A DNA stretch of 64,000 nucleotides from Neckera pumila (GCA_963969595.1 OZ018408.1:50097022-50161021); one strand, 5' to 3'; positions 36,401 through 48,480 are shown, numbered from the stretch's first letter. The notes: generated by a model not told the origin, from the letters alone. Translations and numbers: made by a program.

Positions 36401-39400
36401 AAATATTATTGTGGAGGTTAAGGGAGATATTGCAATTATGTTGGCAGCATTACATAAAGTGAATTGATAATCTCTTTTCTTTATTTATCAAAGTTTGGTT
36501 CATTTCACTTCTTAGTCACTAAAGGTTGTTTGGTTTGAAACATTGGAATTGTTGCTATTCTATATTTTTTTTCTTTCATGTTCACTTCACAAATTTTAAC
36601 ACAATACATCTTGTTTGTCCAGGAGAAACCAAAAATCCCATGTTTCTATAAATCTTGTTCACAAACTTTATCGCATTCAGAGTATTGCTGGCCAACCACT
36701 CTCATATTTTGAAAAACTTGTCTCCAAAGATGATCTTGTTGCAGCTGAAGCAAAGCAGAAGTCAAAACAAAGAACATGGTTCACTCTCACTCTTGAGGCT
36801 CTAAATGGAGTCTTATACCAGGTAAATTTTTAAATTTTTATTGGCCACTTCATATTTTGTTTTCAATTTTTATGTCTTCTTTTTGTTCTTATTGTTAATT
36901 TGAATTAATATCTTATGAATCATTGTATATATCATTTGTCATCGTGTGTCATTTTTCTTATTCTTATACATCAATTATCTTATACAGCAAGAGTTGGGAG
37001 AGTCTGCTGCAGCTGCTCAAAGGAAATTTTATGAGAAATATCCCAATCCAGCAGATTGGACTCCATCTGCAGTTTATGAATGGGTCTCTAAAGCTGTTGA
37101 CAAGGTCAAGATAGCTTCTCATTTTGAATTGAGGAAACAACTTCCTATTGCAGATCCAAAACACACGACTGCCTTCTTAGAGCAAGTGAAGTTTCACTAT
37201 GAAACTCACGATAAAAGTCCAGAGATGACTCAAGAGAAACTTTGGATGCTAGCAACTTCAACAATGGACACTTCTATGAAGATCAAGTGGTTAGAGAGGT
37301 GGAACAAATCTCCTTCTCTTTGCGAAGCACTCAAATTTTCTAAGTCAAAATTCAATGATATTGACTCCCCGAGTGGCTTCATAAAGCTACATGGTGGGCT
37401 CAGGTGAGTACTAGTCTTATTTTTTTTTTCATATTCTTCCTTTGAACCTTTTTGTTCAATCATAACATTCTTCTAATCTAAATTTTGTATGTCACAGTTG
37501 GCTGTTGAAACAGAAAAGCTATTTGATGCCACAGTAGCTGATCTGGGAGTGTCTATTAACTATCTTCTAGATGGTATGGATCCTTTGCCCACAATCTTTG
37601 ATTATGTGAAGTCAATGCGCATATTGTTGTGGGATGCTACATTTTTCCGTGAATTTGATGTGGATAAGGGGATCCACAAGAACCATAAGATTGATAAACA
37701 ACTGAACTTCAAACCAGCTATGCAAAGGGTGCTTTACAGATACTTCAAGTATGTCCTTTTTCCTGCTAAAGCCATTTCCAAATGTCCTGCTTTCTTTGCA
37801 AATTACTTGGACAAAAAAAGTGAAGATTGCATGTTCACAGAGGGGATTATGAGTTCTTGGGATCCCTTGCATTGGGAAAGGTGTGGGTGGTATTTGGATT
37901 GTCCTCTCAAAAGACCTCCCACTTTTGACATTGTCTTTCGAGATTCCATTGAACTTGCACTCAAAGGTACAATCGTAGTTACAACGGTGGATAAGGATGC
38001 AACCAAGAAGACAAGGAAGACAAAGGCTAAGCCAAAGAAAGAAATAGTTCATCTTGATGATTCCAATGAAGATGTGCCAGTTGAAGATAGTCTCAAGGAC
38101 CTTCTTGTTACTGGACCTTCTTCTTCAAATGTTGAGGCTACCCTCCCCCCTTCAAAGCGACAAAAGACTATTTCTACTCCTGAGGTTTTGGTGCCAACTT
38201 CTTCTCCTATCTTTGAGCTTCCTCCCCAACTTAAAGGTATGATGGGTACTTTGGCTCCTTTGTCGTCCCCTCGTACATCCTTGGAGTTGATCTTAAATGA
38301 TTCTTTTGTTAGAATTATCGAGGAGAAAAAGAAGACTGGTACATTTGGCGCGCCATATGACGACATTGTATCTTTTCTATCAAAGGTGAGTTCATTCTTT
38401 TTATTGGTTTTCTTTGCTATTTCATATTTCATTGTTATGAAATCTTACATGTTCTACAAAATCCATCTCTTCGAATTCATAATGTTTTATGCCTTTAACA
38501 TCTTCAATTATGAACTAACATTCTATAAACTTGTCTTTGTAGGTTGGTGAAGGAAGGGAGTTCTTTTTTTATGGCAAAGTTCAAAAGAAATTTGCAGTGG
38601 ATCTCACCATTGCGGATTATCCAGATGGTTTTCCAGTTCCAGGGGTTTCAAATCCACCATCTCAAATTCTCCATTGGAATGCCAACATTCCAGGTTTTCT
38701 CCAAATAATGATGGCATTTTGTCTCACCTATCTTCATGATGATGGAGCATTCCTTCTATTTTATCCTGATAGTTTGACGGTGAAGAAAAAAGTGACAGGA
38801 TTCTTCAAAAACTACAAGTTGAAGGTCAAGGATGAGTGCACTATTATTAACTGTTTGCACTTGGCTAATCCTATGAATCTAACTAAAAAAGTAGGTTGCA
38901 ATTTCAAACTTTCATTTTTGTCATTGATTCATTTTTTATTGTATTTCCTTTGATTTTATGCACACTTTCTAATTTCATTTGATTTTCATTCCAGACTATG
39001 AAGTTCAAGGCTTTATTGTTGGTTCGATCATTTGCTTCTCCCATTACAAGGCAGCCTCGGGAATTTGTGATTACTAATGATCCTTCTATTCCCGAAGTTG
39101 ATTTAGCCACAAACGACGTCCTCTTCAATTCTGTTACTATAGCAAGTCAATTATGTAGAAAGGAAGATGGTAAGCCATGGAGGGGTGCAAAAGAAAAGTC
39201 TGAGGTTCTAATGAAGCTTTTTGTTCATGGCTTGAGTCCTGTAGGTGGCATTGTAGCAGACATGACTGCCTCTACAGGTATTGTAATCTACAATATTGAC
39301 TTACTTCTTTCTCTATTTTTTGTTTGATTTTTAATTCTATTCTTCAATTTTGATGTTTCATAATTCATATATTGTGTTTCACTCAGGTTCTTCTATTAAA

Positions 39401-39937
39401 GCGGCACATTCTTCTAATTGCTATATCCTTGTACTAGAAAGTGATGTCAAACTCTTTGATGAGATACTGAAGCCTCTAAAAATACCTATAACCATCTCCA
39501 AAAATCTAGATTCTACTACCACACGTGATGGTATGGACATTGATGATGACTCTCCAATTGAAGACGTTGCACTACTTGACTTATGTAAGTAAGTTCTTAT
39601 ATTATTCTACTTATATTATTTCTTTTCAACAACTTCAATTATAAATCCTATACCTTGTATTTTAATTTGTTACTCCATTTTTGATATATGGTTTATTGTT
39701 TGCAGTTGGATGACTCCATTGCCAAGGCAAACCTTGCCTTTTTATCAGCACCCTGGATTTTTTAGAAGTCCCTCTCTTAGTCCTCGTGGCCTCCCTGTTT
39801 ATGCTGAAGATTTAGCATTAGCTTATGTTAATGATTCATCTTATTCATCTTCAATTTCTCAATCTCCTCGTAGATCTTATGATCCTAGAGTATGTTCTTA
39901 TTTTGAACTCAGTGCATCTGAGTCAGACGAAATCTAA
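33483..39937 (+). CDS. ParB/Srx-like plus permuted DNA methyltransferase-like protein (spliced gene)
   Basis: Exons as I read them: 33483-33612; 35866 to about 36440-36458; 36623-36821; 36988 to about 37403; 37498 (or 37514)-38385; 38543-38890; 38995-39277; 39387-39588; 39706-39937. Joins 1-2, 3-4 and 5 through 9 keep frame with GT-AG sites; joins 2-3 and 4-5 are unsettled. Exon 2 has WDGNHRLQAW (about 36320), like the DG(N/H)HR box of ParB/sulfiredoxin-fold domains. The middle is helical and lysine-rich (TKKTRKTKAKPKK near 38000). Exons 6-8 read like a beta-class (permuted) N4/N6 DNA methyltransferase: AVDLTIADYPDGF where the catalytic (D/S)PPY motif IV belongs, FLLFYPDS, then PWRGAKEKSEVLMKLFV, GGIVADMTASTGSS (motif I position) and VLESD. 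Motif IV is degenerate, so activity is doubtful. There is no in-frame stop in exons 5-9. It is divergent from the transposase, so probably its accessory gene. Homology is by eye. Confidence 0.6.
33646..35816. repeat. 96-bp tandem repeat with GTTAAC-centred palindromes, in intron 1
   Basis: Cores start at 33651, 33747, 33843, 33939 and 34035, exactly 96 bp apart, then at 35715 and 35811 after an inserted element of 1580 bp. The best palindrome is CAGCCGTTAACGGCTG (33646-33661). The copy at 33744-33755 is GCCATTAATGGC, in which both halves changed together and symmetry was kept. Copies at 33936-33947, 34032-34043 and 35712-35723 are GCCGTTAACGGC. The rest of the unit includes GTAGAATTTCTTCCACCGCG. 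All lie within intron 1 (33613-35865) of the ParB/methyltransferase-like gene. Confidence 0.9.
34050..35629. mobile_element. 1.58-kb insertion in the 96-bp array, related to the element at 53.6 kb
   Basis: It splits a 96-bp repeat unit. CCCTT lies on both sides (34045-34049 and 35630-35634), a 5-bp target duplication, and removing 1580+5 bp restores the 96-bp spacing to within one base. It begins GTCGTACACGTAATCTAGGC and ends TTCTGACAAG. The first ~950 bp match 53605-54560 in the same orientation. It is rich in TCCGGA and carries no ORF of note. It may be a solo LTR or an internally deleted copy of that family; the TG...CA-like ends leave both open. Confidence 0.7.
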
Positions 39938-40637
39938 GTTTATTTTCATAATTTGATATTTTATTCCTATTGTCTTGTTTTTCAAATTGAATTTGCCTGT
40001 ACATGATGTAGCAATTTGCAATTTGAACATAGCAATGATGTAGCAGTGTAGCAATTCGAATCCCATTTGCTGCCCTAAAACTTCACCTTGTGCCTAAATT
40101 GCCAATACTTTATGAGCCTTGATTTATACTCCACCACTAAACTATATGAAATTTTAGGAAGTTGAATTTAACTTGGAATTCAATGAAACTACTACCATTA
40201 GATTAATTATGTAATCAATTAAAAATAGTTCCCCCCAAAAGGGCATCAACTAGAAAAATAGTGGTTTAGGTCATTTGAGATTTACACATTCATTTGGTAT
40301 ATAAAATATGACTACTATGTTTATTTTATGTATTACATGTTCAAGATATTTTTAAAATTTTAAAGCATAGTTATAAAAATAAAATAAAATAGGTGGACCA
40401 TTTTCATTCTTTAAATTTACATGAAGGCCTATAGATCAATTTTTGGTACAAAATCACATAGTGGCATATTCATTTGTTATTCATTTGGATTGTAGATCCT
40501 TTCATATAATTCCACTGTCATAGGTCTTTAACAAATTTACAAATCCTAAATTTCCAAAAAAAAATTGAAGGCTCACAGGCTCATAGGCTCACACGCTCAC
40601 AGGCTCATGCTCATAGGCTCACATACTAGCATCCCCG
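39938..40637. other. 3' region of the gene and right end of the 12.9-kb element
   Basis: AT-rich untranslated or non-coding DNA, then from about 40570 a minisatellite of GCTCA(C/T)AGG units, which is the inverted counterpart of the GTGAGC repeats at the left end. It ends CACATACTAGCATCCCCGG next to the target duplication. No ORF. Confidence 0.6.
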
Positions 40638-41400
40638 GTCCACATGGATGTTCAAAAGAAAAATGAAGAAGTTGGAATTCATCCAAACCTTACCTTCAAA
40701 TCCATGGGCGCATTGAATTCATCTCCCATTTTTATTTATTTGGCCCGTAACTCAAACAAAAGCATTAAATTGTTGTATTTTAGTGAACCAAAAATCATGA
40801 ATCGAGAAAGAAGTCCACGTCGATGTTTAAAAGAAAAATGAAGAAGTTGGAATTCATCCAAACCCTACCTTCAAATCCATGGGCGCATTGAATTCATCTC
40901 CCATTTTTTTTTTTTTTCCACGTAACCCAAACAAAAGCATTAAATTGCTGTATTTTAGTGAACCAAAAATCCATGAATCGTGAAAGAAGTCCACGTGGAT
41001 GTTCAAAAGAAAAATGAAGAAGTTGGAATTCATACAAACCCTACCTTCAAATCCATGGGCGCATTAAATTCATCTCCCATTTTTTTTTATTTGCCACGTA
41101 ACCCAAACGAAAGCATTAAATTGTTGTATTTTAGTGAACCAAAAATCCATGAGTCCTGAAAGAAGTGCACGTGCATGTTCCCAAAAAAATGAAGAAGTTG
41201 GAATTCATCCAAACCCTACCTTCAAATCCATGGGCACATTGAATTCATCTCCCATTTTTTTTTATTTGCCACGTAACCCAAACGAAAGCATTAAATTGTT
41301 GTATATTAATGAACCAAAAATCCATGAATCATAAATGAAGTCCACGTGGATGTTTAAAAAAATAATGTAGAAGATGGAATTCATCCAAACCTTGGTTTCA
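40638..41400. repeat. 175-176-bp satellite, right block
   Basis: Four monomers with AAGTCCACGT-type landmarks at 40636 (truncated by the element), 40811, 40987, 41163 and 41338. The sequence matches the left block at 27.4-27.8 kb in the same orientation, so the two blocks were one array before the 12.9-kb insertion. Each monomer carries one or two CACGTG or CACGTA words. Confidence 0.9.
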
Positions 41401-44370
41401 ATCTGCCCATTTCTAATCAATCCTTATGTGAATTACAATATATACATAGAAATTTTACGTTGTGCTTAATCACCACAAATATCCAAAGTCATGGAATTAT
41501 GACGTGGAAGTCTGAACTACAAAGTTATAGAAGTTGAAAACATTTTGGAGATTATAATTCCATGATAGTATTCCATTAAATTTATTTACAAATTGTTGAA
41601 TCCAAAGTTTGTGCTATTTTGAAATTATTTCAGGAAGTTCAACAAAATGGAAAATAATACTAATTAATGGCCTAATAGGAATTCAATTTGTTGTACATTA
41701 TATCTTTGTTGAACATTATAAACTCGGTGGAGTATATCATTTTGTAAATTGACATATGAATGACGTGCCAATTTATCATGAACCTGAACATGATTAAATA
41801 AAAAATAAATGGAAATCAATTGGTAGAAGCCTTAATCCAAAAAAAGGTAGAAGTTTTATAATAATCTCAAGGTACCTAATTCATGACAATATGATATTTG
41901 TGCCCATTTCTAATGAACCCTTTCAGTAGAAATAAATGGGAATAAGTTAAGCCCTACATTTTAATGACCACAAAATGGATAAGTCATTAGATATGTACAT
42001 GCAAGGCCTAACAAGAGAAAATTGGACTTCTGAATATTTTAAACTATTTTAATGTATGCACATGTTTAATTTCTATGCATTTGTAAGGAACTGTGACATG
42101 GAAAAAAAAGGGGGGGAATCAAGTGGGCCCTGCACGTTAATGACCACAATTAACAATAGTCACATAAATTGTACGTGCAACGCATAAGCAAATAAATGTA
42201 GGAGTTGCAAATTTTATACAGATTTAGAATCCATGAAAATATTTGATGTGTGACCATTTGTAATCAACCCCTATTTACATTAAATATATATACGCATTTT
42301 CCATGTCATGCACTTTATTGACCATTGACATTCGAAATTATGGATTTCTTACATGAAAGTCTTAACAAAAAATTTGTGGAAGTTGTAAGTATTCAAAGGG
42401 TTCAAAATCCATTAGGTTATTCAATTATTGTTCATTTTTAATAAAACCCAACTTTTAGTTGATATGGGAATTACTTTGGAATTGTAGTTCAATGTTTACA
42501 ATTTCCATGATTCTTAGAAGTCGCTTGTGGAAGGCCTACTACCAAAGTTGTAGAAGTTGTACATATTGTCAAAACTTGAAATCCATTACAATATTCAATT
42601 GGTGGTCATTTTTTATGAAACCATACATGAGTAAAAAAGTTATAAAGAAACCGCATCGAGAACTTTTATGACCCGGAACACCAGTACTTTTGGAATTCAT
42701 GTACAAGTTTAACTCTAGAAATTCTAAGAATTCTACATATTTTCAACATTTACAATTTTAGACAATATTGAATTTGACTTTGCCAACAACAAAACTCATA
42801 AAACAAATATAATGGAGTGAGTCTACAATAAAAGATACATTCAATATAATTTGAATTGAACTGTAAGATTCCAATTTATGAACCAGAAGTTCTTGCTTTT
42901 TCTTTGAAGTTGTATGCTATTTAAGAAATTGGAAATAAATTGGGCCCTTTAGTTCAGTATTCACGAATATACAAAATCATGGTAGTCATGCGTGAAAGAC
43001 CAAACGAAAAAAATGTGGAATTTCTAAATGTGGTCACTATATTACATGCATGACAATTTCAGATCTGTGCTCATTTGTAATGAAGTCCAATATAAACAAA
43101 AACTTCATCTCATAAATCAAGCTCTGTATTTTATTCACCACTAATACTCGAAGTTCTGGTATGTAGACTAATGTGAAATGCTTAACCAAATATATTGTAG
43201 AAGTTGTAAACATTAAAAAACTTTTACATCCATGAGAATATATTCTTGAATTCCATGATTTTTTGAAGTGCGTTTCTGTAAAGCACATGAATTATTTCAT
43301 TCATCTGCAGGATTTAAAGTAGGTAGTGTTCACATAAACTCCTCATGATTACAACAAAATAATGACTTTCATTCAATTCAATTCATGATTTGAATTAGGC
43401 AATAAGGTGTTAGTAATTCTAAAGTTGATAGAAGTAATAAAAGTGAAACACTTCATTCATAATTTCTTTTCCTTTACACGGTTTACAAATATTTGATTTC
43501 TTCTAAAAGAAAATTTGAATAAATACAAATACCAACATTAACGCCTTTCAAAATTAGAAAAATAATTCTCAATCCACGTACTAAAGACTTTGAAAAATAT
43601 TCTTATTTTTTGAAGACCTACTTTTCATCTTACTACTCGAAACCAACACATTTGGTTTTTATTTGAAAATAAATATTTTCAGAATAGGTTGAACAGGCTT
43701 TTTATTTTGTGTGGCATATTTGACCACAACTACCACTGAATGACAAACAATTTTTCTCAATACGCCAGAAACCCCAAAATCTTCAATCTTCAAAATTTTA
43801 TGATAGACGGCAAAACATGAAAAAAAATTTAATTGAGAAAGTGTAATTACAAATCAATAGAAATAGTTATGTGATGTCACCTATTATCAGGAGGGATGAT
43901 TTACACGACAGCACCTACATGTTTCACTTGAAGAAGATGGATTATTTTTTAACTCATGAATCATCCATTCTGAGATTCTATGAATTGTGCATCTCAAAAA
44001 ATATGGAAGTCCTTAACGGTCGAAAAGTTTTAATAGTACAGTGAACTTCCGCTTTTGATACAGAAATTTCCAAAAAGATAGTTGCGCTCATTTAACACAC
44101 GGATGGATGAAAATATGCAATCGATAATAATTTGCATGAACAAAAGTACCAATATCAAGTAAAGGATTACTTTAAACAGCCAAAAACACTGCTACAACAT
44201 GGCATTAACTATGGAAGAAGGTTACTTCAAATATGAACTAGATATGAAGGCTTTCCGGTTTAGAAGTTTGGTTTCGGAAATGAAACGCATGGTTCGCAAC
44301 AGGAAGGATATCGACTGCGAGGTTTGGATACGGGATCAAATATGAGACTCATTATTAAATTAGGGTATGT
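41401..44370. repeat. Diverged satellite-like background, no gene
   Basis: The phrase GTAGAAGTTGTAAACATT, then ATCCATGA-AATATT, then a CATTTGTAATGAA-type phrase returns irregularly (for example near 41528, 42376, 42552 and 43195), suggesting very old repeats. I find no ORF with a motif. From 43.4 kb it is plain AT-rich DNA. Confidence 0.45.
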
Positions 44371-44379
44371 ACCACGTAT

Positions 44380-45120
44380 CCGGTCTTGAAAGTACGGGTA
44401 TGTAAGCACAGGTACTGTACCTATGTGTTGGACATGTATGTAAACACGACTACTGTACCTATGTACTGGACGGGTATGTAAGTACGGGTATGGGAGGACA
44501 GGTTATTGAATGGGTATAGCACGGGGTAAGGGGTATCGATGTACCGCGTTAGGGTTTTGCACCCTCCCTGTAGGGTTTGGCACCTTTACTTTTTCTTGCT
44601 TTCTCGACTTCTTGTTTCGGCGCAATTGCTGTCGCAATCTCCTCTTTCCCACTTTCGGAGAGTTCAGGGTTCCTTCTCCTGCTGTCCGCTGAGTTCTACT
44701 TGCTGTTCGCTTGAATTCTACTTGCTTCAATTCTACTTGCTTGTTCGCTGAGTTCGACTGCGCTAGGTTATTGCTGCTGTGCGAGGTGAGATCGAGGTGC
44801 TCTTCTTAATTTCGGGTCGACTGCGCTAGGTTATCGCTGCTGTGCGAGGTGATATCTGTTGCGGGAGGTGATCGCTGCTGCGCAAGGTGATCACTGCTGC
44901 ACGAGGTGATTGCTGCGTGCGTTAGGTCAATTGGAGGTGTTGCGCACTTGAGTTTGTCAGCAAATTCAGAGTTAGAATACACTTTTGCAGTTTGTTGGAG
45001 CGGACGGGGGAGTCGATAGCTTCTGGTGGTTGCCGGAGGGGTTTATTGGAGCAGACGGGGAGTCGCTGAGCTGCTCGTGGTTGCCGGAGACTTTGTTTCA
45101 GAGTTGTGGTCTTCTTGCAT
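44380..45120 (+). promoter_or_regulatory. Possible promoter/leader region with minisatellites, upstream of the 47.0-kb gene
   Basis: Composition rises sharply in GC. Three local repeats follow one another: GGTATGTAAG and ACTGTACCTATGT words (44.38-44.49 kb); two copies of CTGCGCTAGGTTATYGCTGC, then several AGGTGATCRCTGCTGC units (44.76-44.93 kb); and a ~50-bp direct repeat with GACGGGG, GAGTCG and GTGGTTGCCGGAG (44.99-45.09 kb). A leader or promoter of the plus-strand gene is the simplest reading, but I see no certain TATA box. Confidence 0.35.
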
Positions 45121-46463
45121 CAGGTATGGATTCTTCTCCTCTCTCGTACAGCGTTGTTTTTGTTGCCTTTGAAAATTTGGGGGAGTTTGGTCAACAGAGG
45201 GTTATAGTGCAGGTTCAATCTACGTACTGTATTGATGCCATTTTAGGAGAGAAACCAGAAGTCATTCTCCTGTATAAACGACTCTCTATGTTTCTGCAAA
45301 GCATACAACCGTAGCTTGTCAATCCAACATAGCAAGCAAAGGACAACCGAAGAAAAAACATTCTCCCCAGTAGGAAACCCTGCCGATGGTAACACCCTTT
45401 TAGTGGGTTTCTAAGCTTGCAATGCACGGACTTTGTTCTATTGAGATTAATATTCTCAAGAGGTGAATTATATTGAGAGTACAGTACAAGCTGCGGGTTT
45501 CTACTATCAAGCGAGTGAAGAAGGTTCGAGTAGGACAGAGGTGTCGGGGTTTTGGTTTAGGGTCGCGATGTGGCTCTCCGTGTGTGGATTCAGTTTTGGA
45601 TGTTGGTGCATCTCAATTTTGTACAGTAACTATTGAATTTTTTTGGTGGTGGATGAGAGAAAAGTGCCGTGTAGCCGCAAATACTTTAGTAGGTCCCTGT
45701 ACTGGTCCTATTTAGCATTCTGGTCTGCAGGTGCATTCTAGGGTTTCCGGGTGTGGTATTTGCTGTTCACTTCTGTTTGATTCTTGTTGTGGAACGGTTT
45801 GGATTGCTTGTCCTTTTTCTTTGGTGTGATCCAAATTCTTGTTCTTTCCTTATCACTGTTGTTTTTTATTGTGTTAATATGGATTTGTTGTTCAAAGTTT
45901 TTGTTCCACAATTGTGAAAGAATTTAGGGCGCAATTTCTGTTTTCGTTAGGAGATCCAATTTGGACATTTCTTTATGTTGTTGTTGGTGTTCTTTCTGTC
46001 ACTGTTTGTAATTTAGGGTTGTTATTGCTCTTCTGATTTCAATGCAAGTAATGTTCGTTGTGCCTTTAGTGTTTTAGGATACTTGCGGATGTTCTTCATA
46101 AATTGTTTGTGTCTTCTTTTATTTCTGTTTGACCTAAACATGTTTCCTGAGATTAATTGCTGTTAGTTTTGAAGTTAGAGTTTCTGACTCAATGGAATAT
46201 TAGTCGTTTGATGTGTTACACGCAATATGTTTTCAGGGTTGCACATTCAAACCGTAAACCAGGCAAGTAGAGGTCCAGAAAGGAATTGGTGTGCAATTCA
46301 ACTGCAAATTTCCCCCGACAACATACTGGTACGCAGTCGAAGCCTCAATAGTTCTCCGTGTATTTAGTTATTTTGAAACCCTAATTATGAATGCCCAAAT
46401 CTGTCAAGGAACTCTGGCAATGTAGTAGGAGGCGCACTAAATTGGCTAATGTACGCCTGTCCA
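45121..46463 (+). other. Leader or intron-like region
   Basis: No frame with a recognisable motif. The T-rich 45.7-46.2 kb stretch, ending in TTTTCAGGG near 46236, looks like a plant intron with an acceptor. It probably belongs to the untranslated 5' part of the gene that starts at 47021. Confidence 0.3.
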
Positions 46464-46885
46464 GCAGTGTCACCCATGTCATTTCAGCGCGACTCACGCT
46501 GAAATGACATGAGTGACACTGCCAAATCTCATGAACAAGTCCCCTAAACTAAACTACCCAAACCCACGTATAACCTCTGAAATAAGAACTAGAAATCAAA
46601 TCCATGCTACGCGCTTAAACATATAAGACCATCTATCTGTCGCACACTCGCCACATCAGTGCGACCCGCGCTAAATCGACAGAAGTGCTAATGCCCATTA
46701 CGGATATCATTCAACTAAAGGCCGAGCAGGATTACCAGATATAAAGTCAGAACACCTCGACGGTTCAGCGCGACTCGCGCTGAAATAGCAATATAGTAAA
46801 TTGAATGCCTATGCAAAATTCAAGTTCATGTCGCTTCATTAAGTACAAAACTAGGAAATGACTAATTAGCTCGAGTCGCGCTAAA
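46464..46885. repeat. Long hairpin and three more palindromes upstream of the 47.0-kb gene
   Basis: At 46464-46522 two 26-base arms (46464-46489 and 46497-46522) pair with one mismatch (46474/46512) around a 7-base loop CGACTCA. The inner part is the common motif ending TTTCAGCG. A perfect core copy lies at 46764-46784 (arms TTCAGCGCG and CGCGCTGAA, loop ACT). Worn copies are near 46660 and 46866. The family is the same as at 24.5-25.2 kb. Confidence 0.85.
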
Positions 46886-48480
46886 ACGACATGCTCGTCT
46901 TACTCTGCCGCACAAATCCTAAAGCATATTGCACCCCTGAAGAGAATACAAAGTCATGCTCGATCAGCTCTTCAAAGAAAGCATCAATAGACTAAATCAA
47001 GACAATGTACTATTTGCAGAATGGAGAACCAAATGGAAGCCCTCGAAATGTACTTCAAGAAATGCGAAGTGCAAATCGCAGAGGAGGATGCCGGAGGGGA
47101 CGACTCTCTTATTGAAGGGGTCTATTGGGAATTCAAGGATCCAGATAGAGTGGAGGCCTGGGGTTTTATCATGCTACCATTCACCAATCAATTCTGCTTT
47201 TCGTATAGATTTAAGAACGCCCAAATCTTTTTACAGCTTTTGTTCGATGAGAGAGTGAAAGACGTGGAAGCAGATACCCATCCCACCATAAAAATCAAAT
47301 GTGTTACAACAATTCCTGGAGTCCCAAAGAATGACCAATACCACTTCACAATCTGCCTAGACTCAGTGCTCATTCCGTTTCACATGACCCCTTTGCTAAG
47401 CAGCCTTGAAACAACGCCCTTCAGCATGGAAATCAAGGAGCTTGAGAGAAAATTAGACAATAACGAGTGGTTGAATGCAAACGGGACGCCGCTGGCCTGG
47501 AGGCGCCTCTGCAGTAAAATACGAGTATTGTTCGGAGACTTCAATACTCTAAAGGGGAAGATTGAACATCAGAGCATGCAGAACCGACCCCGCTCTGTGT
47601 CAATGGACCTTCAGAAGCAGGGCACAAGCCAGAGCGCATGGCAGACCGTGGCTAAGGAGACGGGAGGAATCCGCGGACAAAAAACTCAGGAGCAACCCCC
47701 CTAGAAAACACCTCCAAAGAAGGGGAAGAAAGTTGCTGCCACCACGTCCAGAGCTGTAGCACCGCCAAGGGCGTCAGAGCAATCTGAAATCGCAGAGGGC
47801 AGTTACGTGGACGAGATGGAGAACATCCCACACTCGCAGGCGACTGAGAAGAAGCCCGACTATGAGCATATTAGCAAAGTTTACCAGAAGTTTTGGGCGA
47901 CATGTGAGGATGCCTACATCCTCGCAGTTGATGAGAAGAAGGAGATAGACATCTCGCAGCTCATTATGCCCCCCGCGACATACAATATTCGTTCCAGGCA
48001 GGACGACATCGTCGACGGCATGGTGAAGTACCTCTTGAATATCCCAGACAAGAGCACCAAACAAACGTTGTGCGTCATGCCAGTAGGGCACACGACTAAA
48101 CCTAAGAAGTGGGAGGACATCGAGGGAGGGCAGTTCTACATCATCAACAGTCAGCACAGTGTTTTGGCCAGCAATTTCATGTTCGACGACGCCAACAACG
48201 TGAATAAGGAAGAGAGGGAGCATTTTTGAAAATGGAATTGCTTCCTCGTGTGGTCAAACAATGCGGAGAAGCTGCGAAGCATTTCGGCATATTATAACCG
48301 CACAAACCACTTCGTAGCAGTTCAGCCTTCCTGGGCAACAAATATACTGGGAGCGCGATCGGTATGGGAGGACATGGGCAGGCCAAGGAATCCAACTCAG
48401 GCGCACTCAGTGAGAACCGTGTCGATAACAAGACGGACGGTAGAGAATCAGCGCAACAAAGACAAGTTTCAGGTATGCAA

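Larger units (their letters stand above)
27773..40637. mobile_element. 12.9-kb Mutator-like element carrying two divergent genes
   Basis: The element interrupts the satellite monomer precisely. The left flank ends GTCCACGTGG (27763-27772) and the right flank resumes GTCCACATGG (40638-40647), a 9-10-bp target duplication with one change, the size expected for Mutator-like elements. The ends are inverted and related: left CTAGCATGTGAGCATGTGAG, right (read inward) CTAGTATGTGAGCCTATGAG, each followed by more GTGAGC(CT) repeats. Inside are a Mutator-like transposase gene (minus, 28.3-31.9 kb) and a ParB/methyltransferase-like gene (plus, 33.5-39.9 kb), transcribed divergently. A later insertion (34050-35629) sits in intron 1 of the second gene. 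The outermost 8-9 bases of the two ends do not match well, which is the weak point of the call. Confidence 0.75.
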
